Positions 1 through 8,573 of a stretch of 64,000 nt of DNA are shown one piece after another. The translations under genes and the position numbers were made by a program. The notes beneath the pieces were generated by a model. That model worked only from the letters and a program-made list of their open reading frames with translations, did no database searches and was not told where the DNA came from. The stretch is from RGVD01 sp040403075 (GTDB taxonomy: Bacteria > Bacteroidota > Bacteroidia > UKL13-3). How positions within the stretch are numbered: the first letter of the stretch is position 1; every line of letters starts with the position of its first letter. The DNA lies in the NCBI GenBank assembly GCA_040403075.1, contig JBBALJ010000001.1:32875-96874 (forward strand), in the 5' to 3' direction.

Positions 1-379
1 AAGAGCCAATTTCAACTCCACAAATAATGGTTGCATTTGCCCCTATACTTGCCCCTTTTTTAATTAGAGTTCTTTTATATTCTTCTTTCCTATTAACAGT
101 ACTTCTAGGATTAATAACGTTAGTGAATACCATGGAAGGACCCAAAAACACATCGTCTTCACACTCTACACCTGTATATATTGATACGTTATTCTGAACT
201 TTATTATTGTGACCAATTATAACACCATCGGCAATAAATACATTCTGTCCAATATTGCAATTGGAACCTATAACAGCCGAACCCATTATATGCGAAAAAT
301 GCCAGACTTTTGTTCCGGCACCTATATTACAGCCATGTTCTACTATGGCTGTATTGTGTATAAAAATTTCTAAATTCAT
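1..379 (-). CDS. wlbB: Sugar-nucleotide N-acetyltransferase, WlbB/WbpD-like (partial, runs off left edge)
   Basis: Reading the minus strand from ATG at 377-379 gives 126 residues of an uninterrupted left-handed beta-helix acyltransferase that continues past the window edge. Hexapeptide repeats start near residue 18 (IGAGTKVWHFSHIMG). The block with NPRS near residue 90, followed by KKGASIGANATIICG near 108-122, is characteristic of WbpD/WlbB, which acetylates the 3-amino group of UDP-2-acetamido-3-amino-2,3-dideoxy-glucuronate. The WlbA-like dehydrogenase at 941-1957 supports this pathway. By analogy with Bordetella wlbABC, the C3 aminotransferase (WlbC/WbpE) would be expected just beyond the left edge. 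The ATG at 386-388 is followed at once by a stop, so 379 is the start. The remaining uncertainty is the exact acceptor sugar. Confidence 0.85.
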   Translation of the reverse strand, partial: MNLEIFIHNTAIVEHGCNIGAGTKVWHFSHIMGSAVIGSNCNIGQNVFIADGVIIGHNNKVQNNVSIYTGVECEDDVFLGPSMVFTNVINPRSTVNRKEEYKRTLIKKGASIGANATIICGVEIGS

Positions 380-409
380 TGATTACATTTTATGGAAAAT
401 TTCAATTCG

Positions 410-925
410 TTAATACAATAAAATTGGCACATTCTTAAAATAAAAATCCACTCCAATATTAATATTAATAAGTTTTTCATAATTAACTCTTGAATCGGGG
501 TAACCAATATGACTGCTAAGAAAAAAACCAAGCCTACTAGTAAATGGTTTAATTAATTTTATATTCATTCCAAACTGGTTAATTTTTTTTCCATCGTCTT
601 TAGGTTGTACCTGCAATAAACTTAATCCAATTTGACTACAAAGATTTTTATTCAATATTCTATTTTTTTGATAACCTATTGAAAAAAAAGAAGAATATTT
701 TCTAGTTTCACCTGGTTCAATAAAAACATCAAGATATACTTTATCATAAAATTTCATTCCTAGGTTGATGAATGGAATTGTTGGGTAACCTGCACTAAGA
801 CCAATATTTATTCGTTGACGCCAAACTTCAAATTGATTGATTGATGAGGTATCGGCAGACTGTGCTTTTAACTTAATCGAAATTGAGCAAAGTGCGAAAA
901 TAAAACTTAAAAAAAATAATTTCAA
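410..925 (-). CDS. Predicted small outer-membrane beta-barrel-like protein, function unknown
   Basis: This 171-residue protein is not recognised as a named family. Residues 1-21 look like a Sec signal peptide ending in AQ. The rest alternates polar and hydrophobic or aromatic residues in short strands (for example LGFFLSSHIGYPDS and INIGVDFYFKN) and ends in an aromatic residue, as small outer-membrane barrels of Bacteroidota often do. It lies between wlbA and wlbB with short gaps of 15 and 30 bp, so it is probably cotranscribed with sugar-biosynthesis genes. An envelope protein here is odd, since the neighbours are cytoplasmic enzymes. The barrel assignment is inference from composition. Confidence 0.6.
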   Translation of the reverse strand: MKLFFLSFIFALCSISIKLKAQSADTSSINQFEVWRQRINIGLSAGYPTIPFINLGMKFYDKVYLDVFIEPGETRKYSSFFSIGYQKNRILNKNLCSQIGLSLLQVQPKDDGKKINQFGMNIKLIKPFTSRLGFFLSSHIGYPDSRVNYEKLININIGVDFYFKNVPILLY

Positions 926-940
926 TTTTGAATTTCTTAA

Positions 941-1957
941 TTAATAAATTTCACTATCATAAATTCTTTCAATAATCTCAACCACTTTCATTCCTTCTTC
1001 AGCAGAGGTTTTAATATCTTCAACTCCATTTAGAACATCAATAACATTTTGAATTACATATTGATGATTAGCTGCACTCCCTTTATAATTTCCATAATCA
1101 TTGGCAGCATTCGTTTCAGATAACATAGGCATAACATAATTTTTGATATCACAATGCAGCACTTTGTCCATGTACTGACCCCCAACTTTTACAGAACCCT
1201 TCTCCCCTATCACAGTTATACTACTTTCTAAATTCTTATTCCAAACACTTGTACTATAACTAATTGTTCCAGACCCGCCTTTTACTAAATCAAAATTAAT
1301 TAAACCAGTATCTTCAAACTCAATTGAATCATTGTGATTATAGTTATAGAATCGAGTTCGTACATTTTTTATGTCACCAAAAATCCAATACAAAGTATCT
1401 ACAAAATGACTGAACTGAGTAAACAATGTACCACCATCCAATTGCTTTTTGCCCTTCCACGAAGTATTTAAATAATAATGATTATCTCTATTCCAAAAAC
1501 AATTGATTTGAACATGATAAATGGCACCTAACAAATCAGTTTCAACAATCGATTTTAGCCAAGATGAAGGAGGCGAATAACGATTTTGCATAACGCAAAA
1601 TACATTTCTATTATTACTTTTTGCTGTATCAATAACCAATTGGCACTCTTGACTAGTCAAGCCCATTGGTTTTTCAATTACTACATGAATTCCTTGATTC
1701 AAAAAAAATGTTGCCTGTTCACAATGCAAATAATTGGGTGTGGCAATACAAACAACATCTATTGAATCTTGATGTTTTACTAAATCATGAATGTCTGAAT
1801 AAATTGGACAACTATAGGCATTCTTTAAACTCGAATGCAAATCATGATTAATTTCAACCATCGCTACTATTTTTGCATCCTCTCTAACTTGAATTAAATC
1901 AGCATAGCGTTTACCAATATGTCCTAAGCCAACAATTGCAAATGTAATTTTGCTCAA
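941..1957 (-). CDS. wlbA: Gfo/Idh/MocA oxidoreductase, WlbA/WbpB-like UDP-GlcNAcA 3-dehydrogenase
   Basis: The 338-residue protein has an N-terminal NAD(P) Rossmann fold with VGLGHIG at 9-15. The Gfo/Idh/MocA signature EKP is at 95-97, and a C-terminal dehydrogenase domain contains GGTLFTQFSHFVD near 176-188. WlbA/WbpB oxidises C3 of UDP-N-acetylglucosaminuronic acid, preparing it for transamination and acetylation. This fits the WlbB-like gene downstream and the UDP-HexNAc 6-dehydrogenase at 39610-40875 that could supply the uronic acid. It follows the PglE-like aminotransferase by 9 bp. Family membership is firm; the substrate is inferred from context. Confidence 0.75.
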   Translation of the reverse strand: MSKITFAIVGLGHIGKRYADLIQVREDAKIVAMVEINHDLHSSLKNAYSCPIYSDIHDLVKHQDSIDVVCIATPNYLHCEQATFFLNQGIHVVIEKPMGLTSQECQLVIDTAKSNNRNVFCVMQNRYSPPSSWLKSIVETDLLGAIYHVQINCFWNRDNHYYLNTSWKGKKQLDGGTLFTQFSHFVDTLYWIFGDIKNVRTRFYNYNHNDSIEFEDTGLINFDLVKGGSGTISYSTSVWNKNLESSITVIGEKGSVKVGGQYMDKVLHCDIKNYVMPMLSETNAANDYGNYKGSAANHQYVIQNVIDVLNGVEDIKTSAEEGMKVVEIIERIYDSEIY

Positions 1958-1966
1958 ACCTAATAT

Positions 1967-3103
1967 CTATTTTTGATTTAAGACTTCAAGAATTATAGAA
2001 ACTACAAGCTCCAAATCGGAGGTTGAAAGATTAGATCCTGAAGGCAAACAAAGACCATTATCAAAAAGTTTGGCCGAGGTTCCATCACCATAAAATGGAT
2101 ACTTTTCGAATATGGGTTGCAAGTGCATTGGTTTCCACAATGGTCGGGACTCAATATTCTTTTTATCTAAAGCTAACCTGATATCTTCACGCGTCACTCC
2201 ATTGGTTTCGCTTGGATTAACTATTATACAAGTCAACCATCTGTTACTAAAAGAGCCTTCAGATTCATTATGAAAACTGACTCCCTTTATGTTTGACAAT
2301 TTGGATTTATAAAACTCAAAATTTGATCTTCTTTGCGCAACCCTATCATTTAATACAGTCATTTGGCCACGGCCAATTCCGGCACAAACATTACTCATTC
2401 TATAATTATATCCTATATGTGAATGTTGATAATGTGGAGCATTATCCCTTGCTTGTGTTGCTAGAAAACGTGCCTTATTAATATGAGCCTCATTGTTTGA
2501 AATCAAGGCTCCACCACCAGAAGTGGTAATTATTTTATTTCCATTAAATGACAATACACCCAATTCTCCAAATGTACCACAAGCTTGTCCATTTAATGTG
2601 GATCCTAAACCTTCAGCTGCATCTTCAATTATTGGAATTTCATATTCATTAGCAATGGCTACTATTTCATCCATCTTTGCTGGCATTCCATAGAGATGAA
2701 CTGGTATTATTGCTTTTGGTTTCTTGCCATTCTTAATTCTATCTTCGATAGCTAAGCGAAGATGTTTTGGGCACATATTCCAAGTGTCTTCTTCCGAATC
2801 AATAAAAATAGGAATAGCTCCTTGATAAGCTATTGGATTCGCAGAAGCAGAGAATGTGAAACTTTGACACAATACTTCATCACCAGCAACCACACCCAAC
2901 ATTATTAAAGCCAAATGAATAGCAGATGTACCTGAACTTAAAGCAGCAGCGTATCCAGATTTTGTATATGTTACTAAATCTTTTTCAAAACCATCTACAT
3001 GTGGACCTAGAGGGGCAATCCAATTCGTATCGAAAGCTACTTTTACATTTTCAAATTCTTTACCACACATATGTGGCGATGAAAGCCAAATTTTATTGTT
3101 CAT
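1967..3103 (-). CDS. pglE: PLP-dependent sugar C4-aminotransferase, PglE-like (DegT/DnrJ/EryC1)
   Basis: This 378-residue DegT-family protein begins with SPPHM-type sequence (WLSSPHMCGKEFE) and NWIAPLGPHVDGFE, as PglE does. The Schiff-base lysine is K190 in SFNGNKIITTSGGG, and the pyridine-nitrogen aspartate is D161 in IIEDAAE. The C-terminus has the PglE-type SRPLWKPMH and LCLPSGSNLS motifs. The expected reaction is glutamate-dependent amination of UDP-4-keto-6-deoxy-GlcNAc at C4, followed by acetylation by the PglD-like protein at 4179-4772 and transfer by PglC. Unusually, two exosortase-system genes separate it from pglD. A C3 aminotransferase role for the WlbA product is a less likely alternative. 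Confidence 0.82.
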   Translation of the reverse strand: MNNKIWLSSPHMCGKEFENVKVAFDTNWIAPLGPHVDGFEKDLVTYTKSGYAAALSSGTSAIHLALIMLGVVAGDEVLCQSFTFSASANPIAYQGAIPIFIDSEEDTWNMCPKHLRLAIEDRIKNGKKPKAIIPVHLYGMPAKMDEIVAIANEYEIPIIEDAAEGLGSTLNGQACGTFGELGVLSFNGNKIITTSGGGALISNNEAHINKARFLATQARDNAPHYQHSHIGYNYRMSNVCAGIGRGQMTVLNDRVAQRRSNFEFYKSKLSNIKGVSFHNESEGSFSNRWLTCIIVNPSETNGVTREDIRLALDKKNIESRPLWKPMHLQPIFEKYPFYGDGTSAKLFDNGLCLPSGSNLSTSDLELVVSIILEVLNQK

Positions 3104-3106
3104 TGA

Positions 3107-3619
3107 TTATTTTTGTTTTGATATAGTTTTAAATTTATCGGATAAACTTTTATTGAAAATGAAAATCAGGAATGGCATTGAAGGGAAAAACAACAAAAAG
3201 TTGTAAACGTGCGAAGCACGAGTCATAATATTTGTCCCAATCCATATCATGATGTTATCGTCACTTAAACAAAATAATTTTCCTATGTGTTTTAGGAAAA
3301 AAATTAAAATCAATGCAGTAAGCAGCAATTTTAAACTAGAATCCCCATTAAGGAATAAAGATATTCTGCACTGGATTAGTAAGCAGATTAAAAAAACATG
3401 GAAATTTAAACTGAATATAAAATAATTGACTTTTGTTTTCAAAACATCAAACTGGAATAATACCTCATTTCCATTTTTTTTAAAGTCTGACTTTTCTCTA
3501 ATAAAAGCCAAATTGTTGTCTATAAAATCAAATTTGTAAACATAGCCAAGATAATTTACTAATGCATAAAGCAACACCAATATTATAATAAATAGTTTAT
3601 TTTTCGGAGTCATTTTCAT
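3107..3619 (-). CDS. Small polytopic membrane protein, probable exosortase partner
   Basis: This 170-residue hydrophobic protein has about four membrane segments: near 9-27, 66-83, 93-112 and 141-156. Charged loops separate them, and the C-terminus is basic. It overlaps the 3' end of the exosortase gene by 23 bp, so the two are translationally linked. I recall Bacteroidota exosortases (XrtF and XrtX types) having a dedicated small membrane protein beside them, and this fits that pattern by size, topology and position. No catalytic motif is visible. The name 'XrtX-associated membrane protein' is a recollection to be tested, not something shown here. Confidence 0.6.
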   Translation of the reverse strand: MKMTPKNKLFIIILVLLYALVNYLGYVYKFDFIDNNLAFIREKSDFKKNGNEVLFQFDVLKTKVNYFIFSLNFHVFLICLLIQCRISLFLNGDSSLKLLLTALILIFFLKHIGKLFCLSDDNIMIWIGTNIMTRASHVYNFLLFFPSMPFLIFIFNKSLSDKFKTISKQK

Positions 3620-4172
3620 TTGAAGGAGCTTGAATTATTGTCCATCTATGCCAAAGCCATATAATATATCCATATACTATAAACATAAAGGTATAATGAT
3701 GGTGAAAATCTGCATATTCTCTACTAAACATTGATATCCATGCAATTATGAATATTCTAATGTTATTGAGAAGGAAAATACTTAAAAGCCCAAATATAAG
3801 AAACTCGAAAAATCGTTTTCTGCCCCCAAAGGCTATCAAAAAACCAAAAAACATGGCAAATAGTTCTAAACCATTGCAAGCTGTAGCAATTCCTATAATT
3901 GGCTTACCATTTACTAAAATATATTGCTTTGTACGTATTGCTTTATCTTCTCCTTCAATATTTCGGTATTTAGTTACAAAATTATCCGACAATCTCACAT
4001 CATAACCCATCCATACAAACACTTGAGCTGTTATTTTAGCCTCAATAAGCGTAATAGGATCATTTATCTCTTCCTCTTTAAATACTACTTTGTATAAAAG
4101 AGTCCAAATCAACCAAATTGCGATGGCTTTTAATAGAAAAAAAAATAGAGGATGTTTAATATTTAGTAACAT
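3597..4172 (-). CDS. Exosortase/archaeosortase family membrane transpeptidase, XrtX-like
   Basis: This 191-residue polytopic protein carries the exosortase catalytic set. The cysteine is C99 in ATACNGLELF, the arginine is R139 in NNIRIFIIAW, and a histidine cluster is at 157-159 in DFHHHYTFMFIVYG. Exosortases cleave C-terminal sorting signals of exported proteins during passage through the inner membrane, and their genes usually lie in exopolysaccharide loci. The short length, the DFHHHYTF block and a small membrane protein directly downstream resemble the Bacteroidota XrtX type. It sits between pglD and the pglE-like gene with a 6-bp gap to pglD. No protein with an obvious PEP-CTERM-type tail was found in the window. 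Confidence 0.82.
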   Translation of the reverse strand: MLLNIKHPLFFFLLKAIAIWLIWTLLYKVVFKEEEINDPITLIEAKITAQVFVWMGYDVRLSDNFVTKYRNIEGEDKAIRTKQYILVNGKPIIGIATACNGLELFAMFFGFLIAFGGRKRFFEFLIFGLLSIFLLNNIRIFIIAWISMFSREYADFHHHYTFMFIVYGYIIWLWHRWTIIQAPSNENDSEK

Positions 4173-4178
4173 ATAATT

Positions 4179-4772
4179 TTATATTTTTTCTTTAGCAGGA
4201 ACTCCTAAACATGTTTTGCCGTCATTAATATCCTTTGTCACAACTGCACCTGCGCCTACTGTGCACCATTTGCCAATTTTGATGTTTTGTAACACCACTG
4301 CTCCACTGCCGATAAAACTCCCTTCACCAACATGCACATTACCTGAAAGATGAACTCCTGACATAATTGATACATAATCTTCGATAATCGTATCATGTCC
4401 AATAGTACTATTTGAATTTATGATAACATGGTTACCTATTTTAATATCAACGGATATTACAACTCCTTTTGAAATAATATTTCCAACGCCAATTATATTG
4501 CTTTTATGAAAACTCAATTTATGGTGTAAAACATTCACAAAATTTAATGATTCATTTAGTGAGATTTTCTTTCTAGTTTTAGAATCAGCTATTGCAATTA
4601 CGCAACTTACTTCATTTCCAATGGTATTAATAACTGGCTTATCATGCAACCTATTTAATGTTTTATAATCATCAATAAAACCAATGACATTATTATACAT
4701 TGAATCTTCTATAAGCCAAAGTGTTTCTTTGCCCATGCCACCTGCACCATATATCCATAATGGTTCTTGCAT
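4179..4772 (-). CDS. pglD: UDP-4-amino-sugar N-acetyltransferase, PglD-like
   Basis: The 197-residue protein has the PglD/NeuD layout. An N-terminal UDP-sugar-binding Rossmann-like domain has IYGAGGMGKE at 7-16. A left-handed beta-helix of hexapeptide repeats runs from about 92 to 190. The general-base histidine lies at H126 in STIGHDTIIEDYVSI, nearly the same number as in Campylobacter PglD. The C-terminal LGVPAKEKI is the usual end of the family. The expected role is acetylation of the C4 amino group made by the PglE-like enzyme, giving UDP-diacetylbacillosamine for PglC. The ATP-grasp gene lies upstream and the exosortase gene follows 6 bp downstream. Confidence 0.85.
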   Translation of the reverse strand: MQEPLWIYGAGGMGKETLWLIEDSMYNNVIGFIDDYKTLNRLHDKPVINTIGNEVSCVIAIADSKTRKKISLNESLNFVNVLHHKLSFHKSNIIGVGNIISKGVVISVDIKIGNHVIINSNSTIGHDTIIEDYVSIMSGVHLSGNVHVGEGSFIGSGAVVLQNIKIGKWCTVGAGAVVTKDINDGKTCLGVPAKEKI

Positions 4773-4777
4773 TTTAT

Positions 4778-5836
4778 TTATTTTAAAAGTTCACTCTCCT
4801 TCATCAAAATTGGCAGCGAATCAACATCTCTTAGGAATATTAAATCTTTTTCGAATTCGTACATTTTATAGCTTTTGTCAAAGTTCAAATCCTCATCAAG
4901 TAATCTTATGGTATCAGAAGCAAAATTGGCTCCACCAGCTGCAAAACACTGGGTGAAGGCAACATGTCTAACATTTATTTCCGTAATATATGGTTTACCG
5001 TTTTCATCTTCTTTGAAGTCAACTGTATAAAATCCATGTTTAGTAGATTTGCTATTTTCAAATAAAAATTCTAGAGAATTTATAGCCAATTTAACCAATT
5101 CGGGTTCATTAATCAACCTACCAAATGATGTATTTCCAGTGATACCTGAAGGTGCCACTTTTGACATAATGTAATTAACCCTTTCGCCACAAGCTGATCT
5201 AATTATGTTTCCTTCGAAATATAATAATTTACACGCCAAATTACGACCAGAAAGAAACTTACTAGCTAAAAAGGTTTTAACATTTGGATTTATTTGAATC
5301 CAGTTTTGAAGTGATTCCATTGAATCAATCCTAAGTGAGCCCAATCCACTAGTTCCGCTGCTACTTCTTACCCAAAAATCACTTCCAAGCTTTTCAAAAA
5401 CACCTCCAAGATTGGTTTCATTTCGACTAAATTCAACTGAGGGAGGAACAACACCCAAAGGATTTAACAATTCTGTCATTTGCGCCTTATCCACTAAAAG
5501 TTCAGCCATCTTTGATGATGGGAGCAAAGCTTTACAGGGCAATTCACCTTTTTCACTCTTTTTACTCCATTCCATCACTTCCAATTCTGGCAAAATAACG
5601 GCATAATCAATATTATTCTCTAAAACAATTTTGCTTATCACTTCCCAATAATTTGCATCAGTACATCTTGGTATTACATAAGATTTACTGAATAACTCGC
5701 TCTGATATAGTCCAATTGAAAGTGGATTAATATCAGTGGCAATAAGTTCAAATCTTTTGTAAAAGCTGTACTTTTTGAGTGCAATTGCAAAACTTCTTGG
5801 TGTAGGTCCACCTACTCCTGTAATTAATATTTTCAT
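4778..5836 (-). CDS. ATP-grasp (carbamoyl-phosphate-synthase-like) ligase of the pgl module
   Basis: The reading frame is open from 5878, but ATG 5834-5836 is preferred. It gives MKILITGVGGPTPRS at the N-terminus, clears the pglC stop (5841) by 5 bp and has GGAAAG-like purines upstream. The roughly 352-residue protein has an N-terminal pre-ATP-grasp Rossmann fold, a central ATP-binding region (WVRSSSGTSGLGS) and a C-terminal metal-binding segment (YITEINVRH). CarB-like ATP-grasp enzymes join a carboxylate to an amine through an acyl-phosphate. In this position it may ligate an amino acid to a sugar, but the substrate is unknown. It sits between the PglC- and PglD-like genes. Confidence 0.75.
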   Translation of the reverse strand: MKILITGVGGPTPRSFAIALKKYSFYKRFELIATDINPLSIGLYQSELFSKSYVIPRCTDANYWEVISKIVLENNIDYAVILPELEVMEWSKKSEKGELPCKALLPSSKMAELLVDKAQMTELLNPLGVVPPSVEFSRNETNLGGVFEKLGSDFWVRSSSGTSGLGSLRIDSMESLQNWIQINPNVKTFLASKFLSGRNLACKLLYFEGNIIRSACGERVNYIMSKVAPSGITGNTSFGRLINEPELVKLAINSLEFLFENSKSTKHGFYTVDFKEDENGKPYITEINVRHVAFTQCFAAGGANFASDTIRLLDEDLNFDKSYKMYEFEKDLIFLRDVDSLPILMKESELLK

Positions 5837-5840
5837 ATTC

Positions 5841-6446
5841 TTAATTCTTTCCGTTAAATGGTAACATTGGCCTATCAATACTTTGATTTACTCCCTCAGA
5901 CATAATAACCTTTAAAAAGGTAAGCCACAGTATTTTAATATCAAGCCACATACTAAGATTTTCAACATAATACACATCCAGATTAAATTTTTCTGTCCAA
6001 CTAATGCTATTACGCCCGTTAACTTGGGCCCAACCTGTAATACCAGGTTTTGCAAGATGTCGTTTTTTTTGTTCTTCAGAGTATAAAGGTATGTATTTAA
6101 ATAAAAGTGGGCGAGGGCCAACCAAGCTCATATCACCCTTTAATACATTAATGAGTTGAGGCAGTTCATCAATTGAGGTTTTTCTAATAAATCGGCCTAT
6201 GGGGGTTAAACGAATATTATCGGGCATCAGCATACCATTTTTATCTTTATTATTGTTCATAGAGCGAAATTTAATCACTTTGAATGGTCGCTCTTTAAAA
6301 CCTGGTCTTTCCTGTAGGAAAAATGGTTCTCCTTTATTAATAAAAGATAGAATAATCGTAAAAAGAAAAAGAATTGGACTTACAATTAGCAAAATTACAA
6401 TACTAAAAAATAAGTCAATTAATCGTTTCAAAAATATTCTATACAT
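5841..6446 (-). CDS. pglC: Initiating monotopic phosphoglycosyltransferase, PglC-like
   Basis: This 201-residue protein matches PglC over its whole length. It has an N-terminal reentrant membrane helix (about 8-33), FKVIKFRSM at 55-63 and the catalytic Asp-Glu dyad at D93-E94 in SIDELPQL. GPRPLL follows at 110-115, then PGITGWAQVNGRNSISW, and the C-terminal FNGKN is shared with Campylobacter PglC. It transfers phospho-sugar, typically diacetylbacillosamine-1-phosphate, from UDP to undecaprenyl phosphate on the cytoplasmic face, starting repeat-unit assembly. The PglD- and PglE-like genes nearby support a bacillosamine-type first sugar. No other initiating transferase was found in the window. 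Confidence 0.9.
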   Translation of the reverse strand: MYRIFLKRLIDLFFSIVILLIVSPILFLFTIILSFINKGEPFFLQERPGFKERPFKVIKFRSMNNNKDKNGMLMPDNIRLTPIGRFIRKTSIDELPQLINVLKGDMSLVGPRPLLFKYIPLYSEEQKKRHLAKPGITGWAQVNGRNSISWTEKFNLDVYYVENLSMWLDIKILWLTFLKVIMSEGVNQSIDRPMLPFNGKN

Positions 6447-6447
6447 C

Positions 6448-7449
6448 TTATCTTAATAAGTTCTTTAAACCTCGATTAATAGGTAACTGCCATAATAATT
6501 TGCACCAATCGTGATTTCCTTCAATCAACCCTGGTCCCTTTTCTGTAATTACAACATCCCATCCTATTGAGCGATTTGAGGTATTATATAACGCGGCCTT
6601 TTTAACCAATTCAATTGTTTCATTCCACATTGGCACCTTAAATCCAGTGATTCTTACACCTGTGACAGGATGAATTTCCGAAGCCTCTTTTGTAATATCA
6701 CTATAGACTGCTGCCCTAATTGCAATACCCGATTTTTCATCCAATTCTACAGCCATGTTGCCCGCTGCCAAATTATCAACTGGAGAATTCACTGAAATTC
6801 GCAACCTACAACCCAAAATTTCAACTTGGTTATCATTTGTCAATTGAGTAAAAATCCTAACTGTATTTACTGCAGAAGGTGATAATCTGTTAATGTCTGG
6901 ATGTTGGATGATAAACTCTTCAACCAAATCAAATCCATCATTTTCTATTTCGTTTAAAAATGTTTTATCAGATATATTTTTAGTTTCTATGATTTTAACC
7001 CCTTTACCACACTTACCATCTGCAGTTTTTAAAACTAATTTCCCAGATGGGCTATCCAACAATTGTTTTAATAATTCAGGATTAGACATTAACTCAACCA
7101 AATCTGCGACCTTATGAACAAAAAAAGGATGATATGCTTTGTAAAACTTAGTTTTGTCATCCAATACATCTCTATTTCCTTTGGGATTCATTCGAAGTTG
7201 ATATTCGTACATATGTCCTGTGCCAGCCCATTCCAACTTCTGTAATTTTGTTTTCTCAAAGAATCTAAATTGAAAATATTCTAAAATACTTATGTTATAC
7301 TTTAAACTGTTAAAGATTATTTTAAACAATAAAGAAATTCTATTATCTCCGCTGAAACTTATCAAATAATTAGAAAATTTCATAAAGAGCACTTTATCTA
7401 AATTGTTAAAGTAATAGCCCAAATATATTATACGATTTAAATATCTCAT
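6448..7449 (-). CDS. Sugar-transfer-associated ATP-grasp protein
   Basis: The 333-residue protein resembles the ATP-grasp group associated with sugar transfer (Pfam ATPgrasp_ST). The ATP-binding lysines lie in GKLVLKTADGKCGKGVKII near 136-154, followed by FDLVEEFIIQHP. An arginine-rich metal or nucleotide segment, AVNTVRIFTQL, comes next, and the C-terminal motif is GPGLIEGNHDWC. Such proteins are found among capsule genes and are presumed to form an amide or ester on the glycan, but no reaction is settled. It starts 4 bp inside the deacetylase-like gene upstream and stops 2 bp before the pglC start, so it belongs to the same transcript. It is one of three distinct ATP-grasp proteins in the locus. 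Confidence 0.78.
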   Translation of the reverse strand: MRYLNRIIYLGYYFNNLDKVLFMKFSNYLISFSGDNRISLLFKIIFNSLKYNISILEYFQFRFFEKTKLQKLEWAGTGHMYEYQLRMNPKGNRDVLDDKTKFYKAYHPFFVHKVADLVELMSNPELLKQLLDSPSGKLVLKTADGKCGKGVKIIETKNISDKTFLNEIENDGFDLVEEFIIQHPDINRLSPSAVNTVRIFTQLTNDNQVEILGCRLRISVNSPVDNLAAGNMAVELDEKSGIAIRAAVYSDITKEASEIHPVTGVRITGFKVPMWNETIELVKKAALYNTSNRSIGWDVVITEKGPGLIEGNHDWCKLLWQLPINRGLKNLLR

Positions 7450-8573
7450 TTTTCTTTGCTAATAATATCAATTAAATCAGAAGCTGAAATAAATTCAACC
7501 TCTGGCCATTTCATAACTATTTTAGTTAGTAGTATTTTTAAATTGCTCAACCCAATTTTTCTATTTTCCTCACTAATAAATCCACTAAAGTTTATTCTAT
7601 GTGAGCTAATATTAGCGACACGATTCAGATTAAAAGCTATTTCTATTTGATTCATAGCAAGATTCACAGGATCATAGCTAGTTTTCTCTGATGGCTCAAA
7701 AACCACATTTCTAACAATATTGAAAATATTATTTCTTTTGTTAAATTTGGTTGTCGTAAAACTTTTTTCAAATTTTCCGTTACCCAAATGCACCTTAGCA
7801 TAAAATGGTTTATCAATGGCCTTTAAACCATATTTAAATAAGTTCGCCTCCAAGAAAGGAGGAAATTGTTGAGATGGGGGCGTGAAAACAAAAGCTTTTT
7901 TATGAAAAACTTTTTCAAATTCTTCTAGTCCGGTTGAAATTACACTATCAAATTCTGATGTTTCTATAAAATCATTAAAGGAGAATGCGGCTGTGTATAT
8001 TCTATTACCATTTAATTCAGGCAAAAATGAATATGTTCTATTTTCAAATAATAACTTTAGGAGTTTGAAATTATTGTTACGTTGATACTTAAATTCCTCT
8101 ATGTTTACATGTTCTCTGCCGTGAAATTCTGGAGATAATAATTTCATTTTTATACCCTCTTGCCATAAGTTCCATGTATTTTGATAATAATTAGGGTAAA
8201 GTTGTGCAAGTTTTTCAAAAGTTACAGGCAATTGCTCATAAGAATATTCTTCAAAATTACTTTTTAAAATCGCTTCATAATTTAAATTACATGGAAGAGC
8301 ATAACAAGTAAAAATAGGATAATTGCCGAATTTATCCTTTACAGATGTTAATGCTTCATAAAGCATGGATAAATCTTCAGTAGTTTCTAAACTGTCATAC
8401 ATATCAAATCTAGAATTGATACCAATACCTAATTTCTCAATTTGATTAATTATTTCTTTAGAACCAATCCTTAAATTTCCATAATCGTCAATTGAAAGAA
8501 CAATAAGTTTTCTATTTGTTTTCCAACCATTAATATTCTTTAAATTATCAATTATTTTGGTTTTTATACTCAT
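7446..8573 (-). CDS. Polysaccharide deacetylase-like (NodB-fold) protein, paralog A
   Basis: This 375-residue protein has an Asp-Asp pair at D29-D30 (LSIDDYGN) and an HxxxH motif at H151 and H155 (FHGREHVN). A late SSHRINFSG lies near 320. The spacing and identity suggest the metal-binding triad of CE4/NodB enzymes, which remove acyl groups from amino sugars. It is clearly homologous to the protein at 18819-19934, sharing the DDxG, FHGREHVN, KWPEVEF and SSHRINF blocks in the same order. Its start overlaps the WbuB-like glycosyltransferase by 26 bp. No signal peptide is visible, so action on a cytoplasmic precursor is likely. The exact family name and substrate are uncertain. Confidence 0.55.
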   Translation of the reverse strand: MSIKTKIIDNLKNINGWKTNRKLIVLSIDDYGNLRIGSKEIINQIEKLGIGINSRFDMYDSLETTEDLSMLYEALTSVKDKFGNYPIFTCYALPCNLNYEAILKSNFEEYSYEQLPVTFEKLAQLYPNYYQNTWNLWQEGIKMKLLSPEFHGREHVNIEEFKYQRNNNFKLLKLLFENRTYSFLPELNGNRIYTAAFSFNDFIETSEFDSVISTGLEEFEKVFHKKAFVFTPPSQQFPPFLEANLFKYGLKAIDKPFYAKVHLGNGKFEKSFTTTKFNKRNNIFNIVRNVVFEPSEKTSYDPVNLAMNQIEIAFNLNRVANISSHRINFSGFISEENRKIGLSNLKILLTKIVMKWPEVEFISASDLIDIISKEK

